64,000 nucleotides of DNA from Solibacillus palustris (GTDB lineage: Bacteria; Bacillota; Bacilli; Bacillales_A; Planococcaceae): assembly GCF_022549215.1 (NCBI RefSeq), contig NZ_JAKZFC010000001.1:1-64000 (forward strand), in the 5' to 3' direction. Positions 28,443-36,409 of the stretch are shown one piece after another. Positions within the stretch are counted from its first letter, which is position 1. Every line of letters starts with the position of its first letter. The notes beneath the pieces are model-generated. The model saw nothing but the letters and a program-made list of their open reading frames with translations, was not told where the DNA came from and searched no databases. The translations under genes were made by a program, and so were the position numbers.

Positions 28443-29753
28443 ATGAATAACGCAAAAGCAACGATGCTTGGTATTCAGCATCTATTAGCTATGTATGCAG
28501 GCGCAATTTTAGTACCATTAATTATCGGTGGTGCACTTGGTTTTGACTCTGCACAAATGACGTATTTAGTCGCAATTGATATTTTTATGTGTGGTGTCGC
28601 AACACTGCTACAAGTTTGGAAAGGTAAATATATCGGAATTGGTTTACCTGTAGTATTAGGCTGTACGTTTACAGCGGTAAGCCCGATTATCGCCATTGGT
28701 TCAGGTGGGAACTTAGGTGATATATATGGTGCGATTATCGCATCGGGTTTAATTATCGTTTTAATTGGTGGGTTATTTGGTAAATTAATTCCGTTCTTTC
28801 CACCAGTTGTAACGGGTTCTGTTGTAACAATTATTGGGATTAGCTTAATTCCAGTTGCGATTAACAATATGGGTGGCGGTCAAGGCGCACCTGATTTCGC
28901 ATCTGGCTCAAATGTAGCATTAGCAATGATTACGTTAGTGATTATTTTAGTGGTGTACCGCTTCTCAGTCGGCTTTATTCGCGCAATTTCGATTTTACTT
29001 GGTTTAGTTGCCGGTACTGTGATTGGGATTTTCATGGGTAAAGTGGATTTTGCACCCGTGGCAGATGCCTCTTGGTTCCACATTATGCAGCCGTTCTATT
29101 TAGCAACGCCAACATTCAACGCTTCAGCTATTTTAACGATGACGTTAGTAGCGATGGTGTCATTAGTAGAATCAACAGGTGTTTACTATGCGTTAAGTGA
29201 TATTTGTAAAAAAGATTTAACTTCAAAAGATTTAGCAAAAGGGTACCGTGCAGAAGGTTTAGCTTCGATTATCGGTGGTATTTTCAACGCCTTCCCGTAC
29301 ACAACGTTCTCTCAAAACGTTGGTCTACTTCAAATGTCTGGCGTTCGTGACCGCAAAGTGATTTATATTACAGGTGGTATGTTAGTAGCTTTAGGTTTCT
29401 TACCAAAGTTAGCAGCCATTACAACAATCATCCCAACACCAGTACTTGGTGCGGCAATGTTAGCGATGTTCGGTATGGTAATTACACAAGGTGTGAAAAT
29501 GTTAGCACCTGAAATCGCGAAATCAATGGAAAATGCAATGGTCGCAGCACTTGCAGTTGGCTTAGGTGTCGGCGTAGCAAGCGTACCAGGTGTATTTGCC
29601 AACGTAACACAGGGTATGCCATCTTGGTTAGTGGAAGTCATTACAGTCATTACATCAAACGGTATCGTAGCGGGTGCGTTAACAGCGATTGTGTTAAATA
29701 TTTTATTTAATATGATTGGTCCAAAACGCCAAGATCCGATGCATGTAGAATAA
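28443..29753 (+). CDS. pbuX: Xanthine permease (hybrid: native 5' part, element-borne 3' part)
   Basis: A 436-residue NCS2-family nucleobase:proton symporter with 14 helices, importing xanthine for Xpt. Family motifs LGIQHLLAMYAGAILVP near the N-terminus and NAFPYTTFSQNVGL at the end of the core domain are present. Start ATG 28443 follows GGAGGAACA. From position 29306 to the stop the sequence is repeated, with 13 mismatches in 448 bp, at 40798-41245. An integrative element has inserted in the gene, and the last 149 codons here come from the element. Only two residues differ between the copies (Leu/Ile and Val/Ala), so function is evidently kept. No canonical terminator separates pbuX from the integrase. 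Confidence 0.95.
   Translation: MNNAKATMLGIQHLLAMYAGAILVPLIIGGALGFDSAQMTYLVAIDIFMCGVATLLQVWKGKYIGIGLPVVLGCTFTAVSPIIAIGSGGNLGDIYGAIIASGLIIVLIGGLFGKLIPFFPPVVTGSVVTIIGISLIPVAINNMGGGQGAPDFASGSNVALAMITLVIILVVYRFSVGFIRAISILLGLVAGTVIGIFMGKVDFAPVADASWFHIMQPFYLATPTFNASAILTMTLVAMVSLVESTGVYYALSDICKKDLTSKDLAKGYRAEGLASIIGGIFNAFPYTTFSQNVGLLQMSGVRDRKVIYITGGMLVALGFLPKLAAITTIIPTPVLGAAMLAMFGMVITQGVKMLAPEIAKSMENAMVAALAVGLGVGVASVPGVFANVTQGMPSWLVEVITVITSNGIVAGALTAIVLNILFNMIGPKRQDPMHVE
29303..29321 (+). other. attL core of the integrative element
   Basis: AACGTT-CTCTCAA-AACGTT is two inverted 6-bp arms around a 7-bp spacer, the usual plan of a tyrosine-recombinase crossover site. The matching right junction (40795-40813) reads ATAGTT-CTCTCAA-AACGTT. 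Identity between the two flanking pbuX copies begins inside this site, at 29306 and 40798. Confidence 0.7.
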
Positions 29754-29868
29754 ATTTTTAGAAAACAATTTAATAACTTTCATCAAGATACCCCACATAT
29801 TTTGATGAATAGAATGTTGTCACCTACTTTTATCTATTGATTTAGATTTGAGGAGGTGGCATTTTTTT

Positions 29869-30870
29869 ATGCGGAAAAAGGGCTATTTAATGAGAGATGA
29901 TATAAATGAAAATACGGAATTACTTACTTTACAGCAGGCTTATGATTATTTTTATTCAGCGAAAAAGGCTGAAAATATTCGAGAAAAAACACTAGTCACA
30001 TATGTAGAACACTTTCGCTTTTTCACTAATTGGTTGGAGATTACTGATTATAACTTGAGAAGTGTTTGTGACTTATCGGGAGAAATTGTACGGGCTTATA
30101 TTAACTATATGCGAGAAGAACATTACAATTTTAAAACAGGAAAAAGAGGGTTATCCATTCAAACCATCAACGCTAGAATTAGGTTTCTAAAAACATGGTA
30201 TTCCTTTTTAAAAAAGGAGAACTTAATAAAAGATAATATTCTACTTACAGTTAATTATTTAAAAGTAGATGAAAAAAAAGTGACACTATTAACTAAAGAT
30301 GAAATGCAGAGATTATTTGAAATACCTGACCAAAAATATTATCCACAATGGCGTGATTTTGTCCTGTTCCATGTACTCTACGATAGTTCATTGCGAATTT
30401 CCGAGGCGGTCAATCTTGATGTAGTGGATATAGATTTAATGAGGAAACAGATTATTCTTCCATCAGATAAGGCGAAAGACAGACGATATAGAACAATTCC
30501 ATTATCAAATCTAACGGTACAGTTACTAATTAAATTGATTGATGAAAATAAGAAAGTGTTTAAGGATGCGGAAGCTGTTTTCTTGAATTGGTATGGTGAA
30601 AGAATGGCAGTAGATACCTTTAGAAGGAATTTAAAACGTTATCTTAAGAAAGCTGGGATAAATAAGGGTTACAGCTGTCATGACTTTAGGAGACAAGCAA
30701 TTACAGACATGCTTAAAAATGGTGCTTCGATATTTGTAGTACAAGCAATAGCTGGTCATTCACAAATAAGCACTACAAAAAAATACGTTCATTTTGATGA
30801 TGAAACAATAAAAAATCAGCATGATTTATATAGTCCACTTAATCAGATGGCGTACAAGAGACGTAGATGA
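29869..30870 (+). CDS. Tyrosine recombinase (integrase) of the element
   Basis: Site-specific recombinase of 333 residues. The N-terminal SAM-like core-binding domain covers about residues 15-115 and the catalytic domain about 140-330. Catalytic residues are visible: Arg176 (SLRISEAVNL), Lys203 (DKAKDRRYRTIPL), His271 and Arg274 (CHDFRRQAI), His297 (IAGHSQISTT) and Tyr306 (KKYVHF). The start is ATG 29869, 9 nt after AGGAGGTGG. It lies 115 nt after the pbuX stop in the same direction. The intervening hairpin (TTCATCAA / TTGATGAA) lacks a T run, so read-through from the xpt-pbuX promoter is possible. It presumably inserts and excises the island at the pbuX core site. Confidence 0.95.
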   Translation: MRKKGYLMRDDINENTELLTLQQAYDYFYSAKKAENIREKTLVTYVEHFRFFTNWLEITDYNLRSVCDLSGEIVRAYINYMREEHYNFKTGKRGLSIQTINARIRFLKTWYSFLKKENLIKDNILLTVNYLKVDEKKVTLLTKDEMQRLFEIPDQKYYPQWRDFVLFHVLYDSSLRISEAVNLDVVDIDLMRKQIILPSDKAKDRRYRTIPLSNLTVQLLIKLIDENKKVFKDAEAVFLNWYGERMAVDTFRRNLKRYLKKAGINKGYSCHDFRRQAITDMLKNGASIFVVQAIAGHSQISTTKKYVHFDDETIKNQHDLYSPLNQMAYKRRR

Positions 30871-31079
30871 TGTATTTAAGATATAAAAAAAGAGAGTGCT
30901 GAAACACCCTCTTGAAGAAATGCACTATATGTTTGGCGACATAGTAGTGCGAAACCCATTAACAATCGACGATCAATCGATAACTGAATATGAGTTACAT
31001 TGCCTTCATTTTACTTCAAAAAAAGCTAAAGTGCAAAGGTGTAGTTTCCTATTGCCTTTTTTAGGTAAAACTCACTGGT

Positions 31080-31560
31080 GGAATGCCTACTAACACCAGC
31101 TAAATAAACTTGAAAGGTTATGACTTAGCCGCCGCAATAAATAAGTCTAGGATGCTAATAAGCGAGTTCCTTGTTTCTCGTAGTATCTGAATGGTGTTAG
31201 CGACCATTAACAGCTAGGTGTGGAAGGTCTGAATGATTACGGTCATGCAGAATACACGATACATTGCAATTGTTGCCGAGTTCCTCATAACAGTAGGATA
31301 AGCATTTACGATACATACAAGAGGTGTGTACACGGATTACAAGACGTTTCGGGGGCAGAAGTAGAAACTACGTGTATTGATTCGAGAGAGTCGCATTTAA
31401 ACAAGGGCATACATACTGGATACCTCAAATGACGGATTCATGAAGTACAAGTAAATGTCTGTCTATGTCATTGATTCTATTTTTAGTTTCAGTGAGATAG
31501 GCAGTCATTTTCAGCACCACCTGTTGTCCTCAATTCAGGCTTCATGGTGGGAAGGCAATC
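31080..31560 (+). ncRNA. Candidate large structured RNA, region A
   Basis: There is no credible gene from 30871 to 31595. The tract is less AT-rich than its neighbours and folds extensively on paper: CTAACACC (31090 on) pairs at long range with GGTGTTAG (near 31194) around the hairpins GACTTA / TAAGTC and GCGAG / CTCGT; a 21-bp helix with two mismatches joins about 31452-31472 to about 31488-31508; CACCA[CCTG..CAGG]TGGTG follows at about 31521-31553. Strand is inferred from the flanking genes. I cannot assign a class; a 70-codon frame at 31220-31432 lacks a good start and is probably chance. Confidence 0.5.
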
Positions 31561-31595
31561 AAGGTTTGTCAATATAATCGTAAAGGAGATAAAAA

Positions 31596-31862
31596 ATGAT
31601 GTCTGATGAAGCTAGAATTATTCGCTATTTATTGGGGGAGGTAGTACGAGAATATCAAGGTAAGTTAAAACTTGAAATTGCATTAAGTGTATTTGGTGTA
31701 GAACCTAAATTATCCGATAGTCCAAAAAGGATTTTAAAGTATGTACTAGATGGTGGTGGAGAATTTAGATTACCAGAAATCAATGAATCGATTGAAGAGT
31801 ATATAAATGACGCATGGTATCAAATCCAACAGATTTATACTATTCCTGATAAAGATAGTTAA
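31596..31862 (+). CDS. Hypothetical small element protein
   Basis: 88 residues, acidic, soluble, probably helical (MSDEARIIRYLLGEVVREY...). The start is ATG 31596 or the next codon ATG 31599, preceded by AAAGGAG. It comes directly after structured region A and before the coiled-coil protein. No family recognised. Confidence 0.6.
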   Translation: MMSDEARIIRYLLGEVVREYQGKLKLEIALSVFGVEPKLSDSPKRILKYVLDGGGEFRLPEINESIEEYINDAWYQIQQIYTIPDKDS

Positions 31863-31949
31863 GCTTAATTTAGTCTCAGATTGACGTTATAAGTAGTACC
31901 TATCATTATAGATGCTAATTCGGATCATCAACTATAGAGGTGAATTAAA

Positions 31950-32333
31950 TTGGAAAACGAAATGAAAATGATTTTGGAAATGCTACAAGAAATGAAAACG
32001 GAAATGAACCAACGCTTTGACAAAATGGAACAACATCTTGATAAAGTAGAAGAACACCTTAAATCAGTCGAAAACAAACATAATGGCATTGGTCAACAAG
32101 TTGAAGAAAATGAGAAAGCTATACAGTCACAAGCAAGAACACAGCGAGAAACTGAAAATAAGGTTCATAGAACACTAGATTTTCATAAAATAACTCTTAT
32201 GGACATAAAGCAAGAAATACACTCGTTGAAGATGGAACAAGTATCACACAAAGAACTGCATGAATCTGTAAGGTATCTTACACATAAATTACAGGAAGTG
32301 GATATAGAACTTCACGTTATGCGAAAAAAGTAG
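31950..32333 (+). CDS. Coiled-coil element protein, possibly shortened by a TAG codon
   Basis: A 127-residue, almost entirely coiled-coil protein with heptads of the type EMLQEMKTEMNQRFDKMEQ. It starts with TTG 31950 after AGAGGTGA. Similar rod-like proteins are frequent in phages and integrative elements of Bacilli, with no agreed role. After the stop TAG (32331) the frame stays open for 22 further sense codons that read like real protein (KKPVKEEAKVAGIYEIIKVG) to TAA at 32400, so the stop may be a recent nonsense change. Confidence 0.65.
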   Translation: MENEMKMILEMLQEMKTEMNQRFDKMEQHLDKVEEHLKSVENKHNGIGQQVEENEKAIQSQARTQRETENKVHRTLDFHKITLMDIKQEIHSLKMEQVSHKELHESVRYLTHKLQEVDIELHVMRKK

Positions 32334-32688
32334 AAGAAACCAGTTAAAGAAGAAGCAAAGGTTGCTGGCATTTATGAAATAATAAAAGTTGGTGACGAAT
32401 AAATTTACAGTGAATGAATTCACTACTATAAAGAACCTTGGTTAGAAATTTGGAAGCAATGCACAGGGTACTTATCTTCATGCTTACATGCCAGTAACTA
32501 ACAAGGATAATGAAACTATTCCAACTGATACTTCTTTCTAAAGAAACAAGAATATAATTTATTATCAAGTCGTTCGGATAATCGGACGGCTTTTTTATTT
32601 TGCATGTCCTATTTTTGAAGAGATCAGCAAGTGTGTTTATAGGGGGGGTATTCACTCCCTAATACTTCAAAAGGATGGTTGATTTAAT
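32334..32688 (+). other. Degraded coding sequence and terminator
   Basis: After the possible extension of the previous gene, a 31-codon frame (FGSNAQGTYLHAYMP and on, ending at 32541) looks like the C-terminus of a lost gene. A terminator with stem AGTCGTTCG / CGGACGGCT and a T run spans 32563-32597. Nothing else is seen. Confidence 0.45.
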
Positions 32689-33048
32689 ATGCAAGAAAAT
32701 TTAACACTGCAACATGAAAAGGTTATTGATTTAGGTAAAGGTGAGATACATGGAGAATCCTGCATCAAAGTAAATGCGAATGTTTTAAACAATGGACTAA
32801 TCGCAAAGATTGGGATAAATGAGTTTGCTACACTCATGGCACTTATTTCATATGTTGATAAGAATGGAGAATGCTGCCCAACGCAACTGCAATTAGCTAA
32901 AAGAATAGGTGTTCATAAAAATACAGTTAACAAGTATGTGAAGAATTTACTTTCTGTAAAAATTAACGATAAACCAATTGTTACTAGAATGATTACTATG
33001 AAAGGGTGTGGCAAATGCATTACAAGTTGGTATAAATTTCATTTGTAA
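32689..33048 (+). CDS. Winged-helix DNA-binding protein of the element
   Basis: A 119-residue protein with a clear helix-turn-helix (CPTQLQLAKRIGVHKNTVNK, about residues 65-84), of the type found in the N-terminal domain of plasmid and phage replication initiators and in MarR-like regulators. Start ATG 32689; only a weak site (AAAGGATGG) precedes it. It lies 100 nt before the helicase gene, so control or initiation of replication is the likely role, by inference. Confidence 0.65.
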   Translation: MQENLTLQHEKVIDLGKGEIHGESCIKVNANVLNNGLIAKIGINEFATLMALISYVDKNGECCPTQLQLAKRIGVHKNTVNKYVKNLLSVKINDKPIVTRMITMKGCGKCITSWYKFHL

Positions 33049-33066
33049 AAAGTATTCAATACGATG

Positions 33067-33136
33067 TCCTTTTCCGTGTGAAAAATGCAAGTGTCTTTTT
33101 GTAAGAACAATCTTTACACTAACACACGGAAAAGGA
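33067..33136 (+). promoter_or_regulatory. Inverted repeat masking the helicase ribosome binding site
   Basis: TCCTTTTCCGTGTG (33067-33080) is the exact complement of CACACGGAAAAGGA (33123-33136), and the second arm contains most of the AAAGGAG ribosome binding site used by the ATG at 33149. In the mRNA the site would be buried in a 14-bp helix closing a 42-nt loop. Confidence 0.65.
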
Positions 33137-33148
33137 GATAACGTTTAA

Positions 33149-34414
33149 ATGCTTTGTAAGAAACCTACACAAACGAAAATTAACATTATTGATTCAATTA
33201 TGGGAAGTGGAAAAACCAGCTGGGCAATTCAGTATATGAAGAATGCCCCAGCCTATCAGAAGTTTATGTATATTACACCATTCAAAGAAGAGGTAGAAAG
33301 GGTTGTTACAGCTGTTGGACGAGATTTTAAACAACCACTAACAGACGATAAAAATGAAACTAAATTGGAAGATATAAAGCGACTAATTGCTGATGGTGAA
33401 AATATTGTTTCAACACATTCGCTTTTTAGAAGTATAGATAGTGAAGTTATTGATCTATTAGATATGGAGAACTATACTTTAATTCTTGATGAAGTAATGG
33501 ACGTAATTGAACAAGTAGAAATTTCAAAAGATGATTTAAAAATGCTATCGGAGAATGAAGTGATTGAAATAGATAGTAAGGGTGTCGTTCACTGGAAACA
33601 ATCAGATTATAAGAAAGGATATTTTGAGAAGGTGAGGAATTTAGCTAATTCAGGAAACCTAAGAATGTATGAAGATATAGATGGAAAACCTATTGCGGTA
33701 TATTGGACATTCCCTATAGAAACGTTTAATTGTTTTGAGGAAATATTTATTTTAACTTATATGTTTGATGGACAAGTCCAGCGTGCCTATTTTGATTTAT
33801 TTGGTCAAAAGTATGCCTATAAATCTGTTATAAAGAACATGGATGGATATATTCTAGCACCATATTTATCGTATAAACACGAAGATCGTTCACACTTAAA
33901 GGGATTGATAAACATTTATTATCTCTCACCAAAAGATAAAAAAGATATGAATAAAATGGGGGATAGGCATAATTATTTTAGCGTATCCGATTTAAAAAAT
34001 AAGACCAAAAACAAGGAAACAAAGAAAGTAATTAAAGATAATGCCTATAATTTCTATCGTAATAAATGTAATGTACCTACAGATGAAGTGATGTGGACTA
34101 CCTATATAGAGTTTAAAGACAAATTGACACCTAGAGGTCTAAAAGAACATTTTGTAAGTGTAAATGCACGGGCTACAAATAAATTTCAACATAAAAGTAC
34201 GTGTATCTATTTGGCGAATGTTTATGTTAACCCACTAACGAAACACTTCTTTAATAAGTATGATGTAGAGGTTAATGTTGATTTATATGCATTATCGGAA
34301 CTACTGCAATGGCTGTTTCGTAGCCGTATACGTACAGGAAAATCAATAGATATTTATATTCCATCTAAACGAATGAGAACTTTATTAGAACAGTATCTGA
34401 ACAATAAAATTTAA
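33149..34414 (+). CDS. Helicase-type replication protein of the element
   Basis: A 421-residue P-loop protein. Walker A is MGSGKTSW (about residues 18-25); Walker B is LILDEVMDV, of the DExx kind. STHSLFRS and the C-terminal arginine-rich motif WLFRSRIRTGKSIDIYIPS fit superfamily-1/2 helicase motifs Ia/III and VI. Proteins of this sort serve as replicative helicases in small phages, plasmids and islands. With the winged-helix gene before it, it forms a likely self-replication module. The start is ATG 33149; its ribosome binding site lies in a masking hairpin. A candidate terminator (AACCC / GGGTTTTT) is near 34457-34478. Confidence 0.75.
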   Translation: MLCKKPTQTKINIIDSIMGSGKTSWAIQYMKNAPAYQKFMYITPFKEEVERVVTAVGRDFKQPLTDDKNETKLEDIKRLIADGENIVSTHSLFRSIDSEVIDLLDMENYTLILDEVMDVIEQVEISKDDLKMLSENEVIEIDSKGVVHWKQSDYKKGYFEKVRNLANSGNLRMYEDIDGKPIAVYWTFPIETFNCFEEIFILTYMFDGQVQRAYFDLFGQKYAYKSVIKNMDGYILAPYLSYKHEDRSHLKGLINIYYLSPKDKKDMNKMGDRHNYFSVSDLKNKTKNKETKKVIKDNAYNFYRNKCNVPTDEVMWTTYIEFKDKLTPRGLKEHFVSVNARATNKFQHKSTCIYLANVYVNPLTKHFFNKYDVEVNVDLYALSELLQWLFRSRIRTGKSIDIYIPSKRMRTLLEQYLNNKI

Positions 34415-35036
34415 TTAGTATCTTACTTTTACTGCTTAGTAAACAAATGCTGTAACCCTTGATAACACTGGGTTTTTGGGATATTTCCTTAAAAGAAAGA
34501 ATTATAAAAGTAATAAGTAATTTACTAAATAACTGCGGTAGATAAACCCACCCCAGTTATTCAGGAAGAACACTAGCGTGTCCTTCGCGTACTAGAAGAA
34601 ATAAATCACTAATATTATTTGCTTTTAAAGCGTGTGGGCGTGAAACGTCCACATACGTAGCGAAGCGAAGTACAGAGAACGGTGTAATTGAATGGCATAC
34701 AATAGTTGGGTATTTGATAATATGATTTAGTTTAGCATTAAGTAATCAATCCGTTATCAAAGGTAAGCGATTAACAAAAGACGATGTAATAGTAAAAGCC
34801 TTACGTGATTTGATGGTAACACAAGAAAATTTAATCAATAAAAATTGTGCTGAATTGGGTAATAAAATCATACAAATAAGTGGGGAACCCATGAGGAATG
34901 GAGGATTGGAGGGCACACAACACATACCTGCACAACATACGTAGTAGTCTCAAAAGTTTTTTTAGCATAAATGCATTACCTAAATTATATATTATGTTGT
35001 AAAATATAGTAAAACACTTCTGTGAGGAAATATATA
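34415..35036 (+). other. Non-coding tract with hairpins and a decayed gene
   Basis: Hairpins AATAACTG (34528-34535) / CAGTTATT (34554-34561) and TGTGGGCGT (34633-34641) / ACGTCCACA (34645-34653) lie just downstream of the helicase gene, where an origin could be. From about 34724 to 34944 an open frame without a good start reads SVIKGKRLTKDDVIVKALRD and on to a stop at 34942; codon choice looks genuine, so this is probably the remains of a small protein. Confidence 0.45.
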
Positions 35037-35675
35037 ATGGCTAAATATAAATCTGTTTTGAAACACTATTTTTCTACAGATGTACCAAAGAGTGCGGAGA
35101 TTTGTGAAAAAATCGAAGAAGAAATTTATGAATACGCAAATATACTGGATCCAGTAAGAGTTGAAGAAGAAGAAATCGATTTCCTTTCAGCAAATAAGGC
35201 AGTGTTGATATTTGAACCGAAAAATGGTCATTTAAAGAGAGAACATTATTTTAAAAGAGAAATCATTTTTTCAAATAGTTCAATTTCTAATGAGGATTCT
35301 ATCTTTTATCAAGCAGCCATAGACTTGGATATGGATATGGATATGGATATGGATATGGATATGGATATGGATATGGATATGGATATTGCAATAATTCCAG
35401 AAAATAAGTTGTTTGATACTTTTAAAACTGGTGAAAAAAGAGATATAAATTCAGGGGCTTTTGAAAGGATTCATGACACTGAGTATAAATTATTAGCTAC
35501 TTTAGCTAATAAACTAGAATTGCAAAAAGAAGAAAATTGTTTTAAAGGTGATTTAATTGGGAATATTGAATTATATACAAGAAAGATTCCGTGTTTAAGC
35601 TGTGATTTTGTTTTAATTCAATTCAACAGAATGTACCCTCGTATATCAATTAAAGTGTATTACGAAGAAAATTAA
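35037..35675 (+). CDS. Unknown protein with Asp-Met tandem repeat
   Basis: A 212-residue acidic protein of unknown family. The start is ATG 35037, 8 nt after GAGGA; an in-frame GTG at 35022 is an alternative. Its middle (about residues 98-117) is nine perfect Asp-Met pairs followed by Asp-Ile, encoded by a GATATG hexanucleotide array. The N-terminal half has several acidic clusters (EKIEEEIYEYAN, VEEEEIDF), and two cysteines lie close together near the end (PCLSCDF). It is followed 13 nt later by a 103-residue gene with a good ribosome binding site, so the two form a probable two-gene unit. The function is unknown; a cargo role such as toxin-immunity or defence is conceivable but unsupported by any motif. 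Confidence 0.65.
   Translation: MAKYKSVLKHYFSTDVPKSAEICEKIEEEIYEYANILDPVRVEEEEIDFLSANKAVLIFEPKNGHLKREHYFKREIIFSNSSISNEDSIFYQAAIDLDMDMDMDMDMDMDMDMDMDIAIIPENKLFDTFKTGEKRDINSGAFERIHDTEYKLLATLANKLELQKEENCFKGDLIGNIELYTRKIPCLSCDFVLIQFNRMYPRISIKVYYEEN
35328..35387 (+). repeat. Hexanucleotide tandem array (GATATG x 9 + GATATT)
   Basis: Nine exact copies of GATATG and a tenth with one change, in frame inside the gene at 35037. The unit is a multiple of three, so slippage would change the number of Asp-Met pairs without breaking the frame. Confidence 0.97.
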
Positions 35676-35688
35676 GGAAGGTGATACC

Positions 35689-36000
35689 ATGTTGGAAAAG
35701 CCAAATAGACTTACGTTTAGTGATATGAGGTTATTGGAATTACCTGAGGAAAAGTTTATCTCAAGTATCGATTATAGTTGGGAAACAAAATGGACGAAGT
35801 ATAATTATTCTAATGAAGAAAAAACATTCTTAATCATAAAAAACTTAGAACGTGCGATGCAGCTACGTCCAGATATCATTGAAATAATTTATGAAAAGTT
35901 GCTTTTACTAAATGATGAAGAAGAAGTTAAAAATGAATTAAATGATTTATTTACAAAGAAATATCAGTTAAAAAAAAATGATTTAATTAAGGCATGGTAG
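35689..36000 (+). CDS. Hypothetical partner of the Asp-Met repeat protein
   Basis: A 103-residue soluble, mainly helical protein (LTFSDMRLLELPEEKFISS..., then LRPDIIEIIYEKLLLLNDEEEV). The start is ATG 35689 after AAGGAAGGTG. It is coupled to the upstream gene and followed by a clear terminator (36012-36048). No family recognised. Confidence 0.65.
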   Translation: MLEKPNRLTFSDMRLLELPEEKFISSIDYSWETKWTKYNYSNEEKTFLIIKNLERAMQLRPDIIEIIYEKLLLLNDEEEVKNELNDLFTKKYQLKKNDLIKAW

Positions 36001-36011
36001 TATATCAATTT

Positions 36012-36048
36012 AGTCACTAATCCGTTTTAAAGGATAGTGACTTTTTTG
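36012..36048 (+). terminator. Terminator of the two-gene unit
   Basis: The stem AGTCACTAATCC / GGATAGTGACT (one bulge) is followed by six T. Confidence 0.85.
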
Positions 36049-36409
36049 TTCTAATCAATATACTTTTACTAATATCGGTCAAACGTTCAGTATTTTTATT
36101 ACTACTTGTTTCAAGTACCTTCAAAACGGTTCAATTTGTTTTTTTAGTATTTTATCGGCGACATCTTCTTTTTGCTATTGCATTACCTTAATTGTACCTT
36201 CTGCAATGATGCGTTTAGCAGGAGGGGGATTTAAAATCTTGATTAGCTTTTTGCTATCAAATGTCAAGACATTCAAGAGTTACCCAACAGCAACGTAACA
36301 ATACGGGTTCATTCACTATCAAAAGTGACTGTCAAAAGTCTAAGTAAAAATGCCGATAAAATGATGCATTTACTTAAGGTTTTTGTTTCAGAATTGAATG
36401 ATGAAGCTA

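Noticed and set aside
31220..31432. 70-codon frame with several Cys in structured tract A
   Set aside because: GTG start without a ribosome binding site, lies within a strongly folded tract, and reads like random sequence; kept only as part of the RNA candidate.
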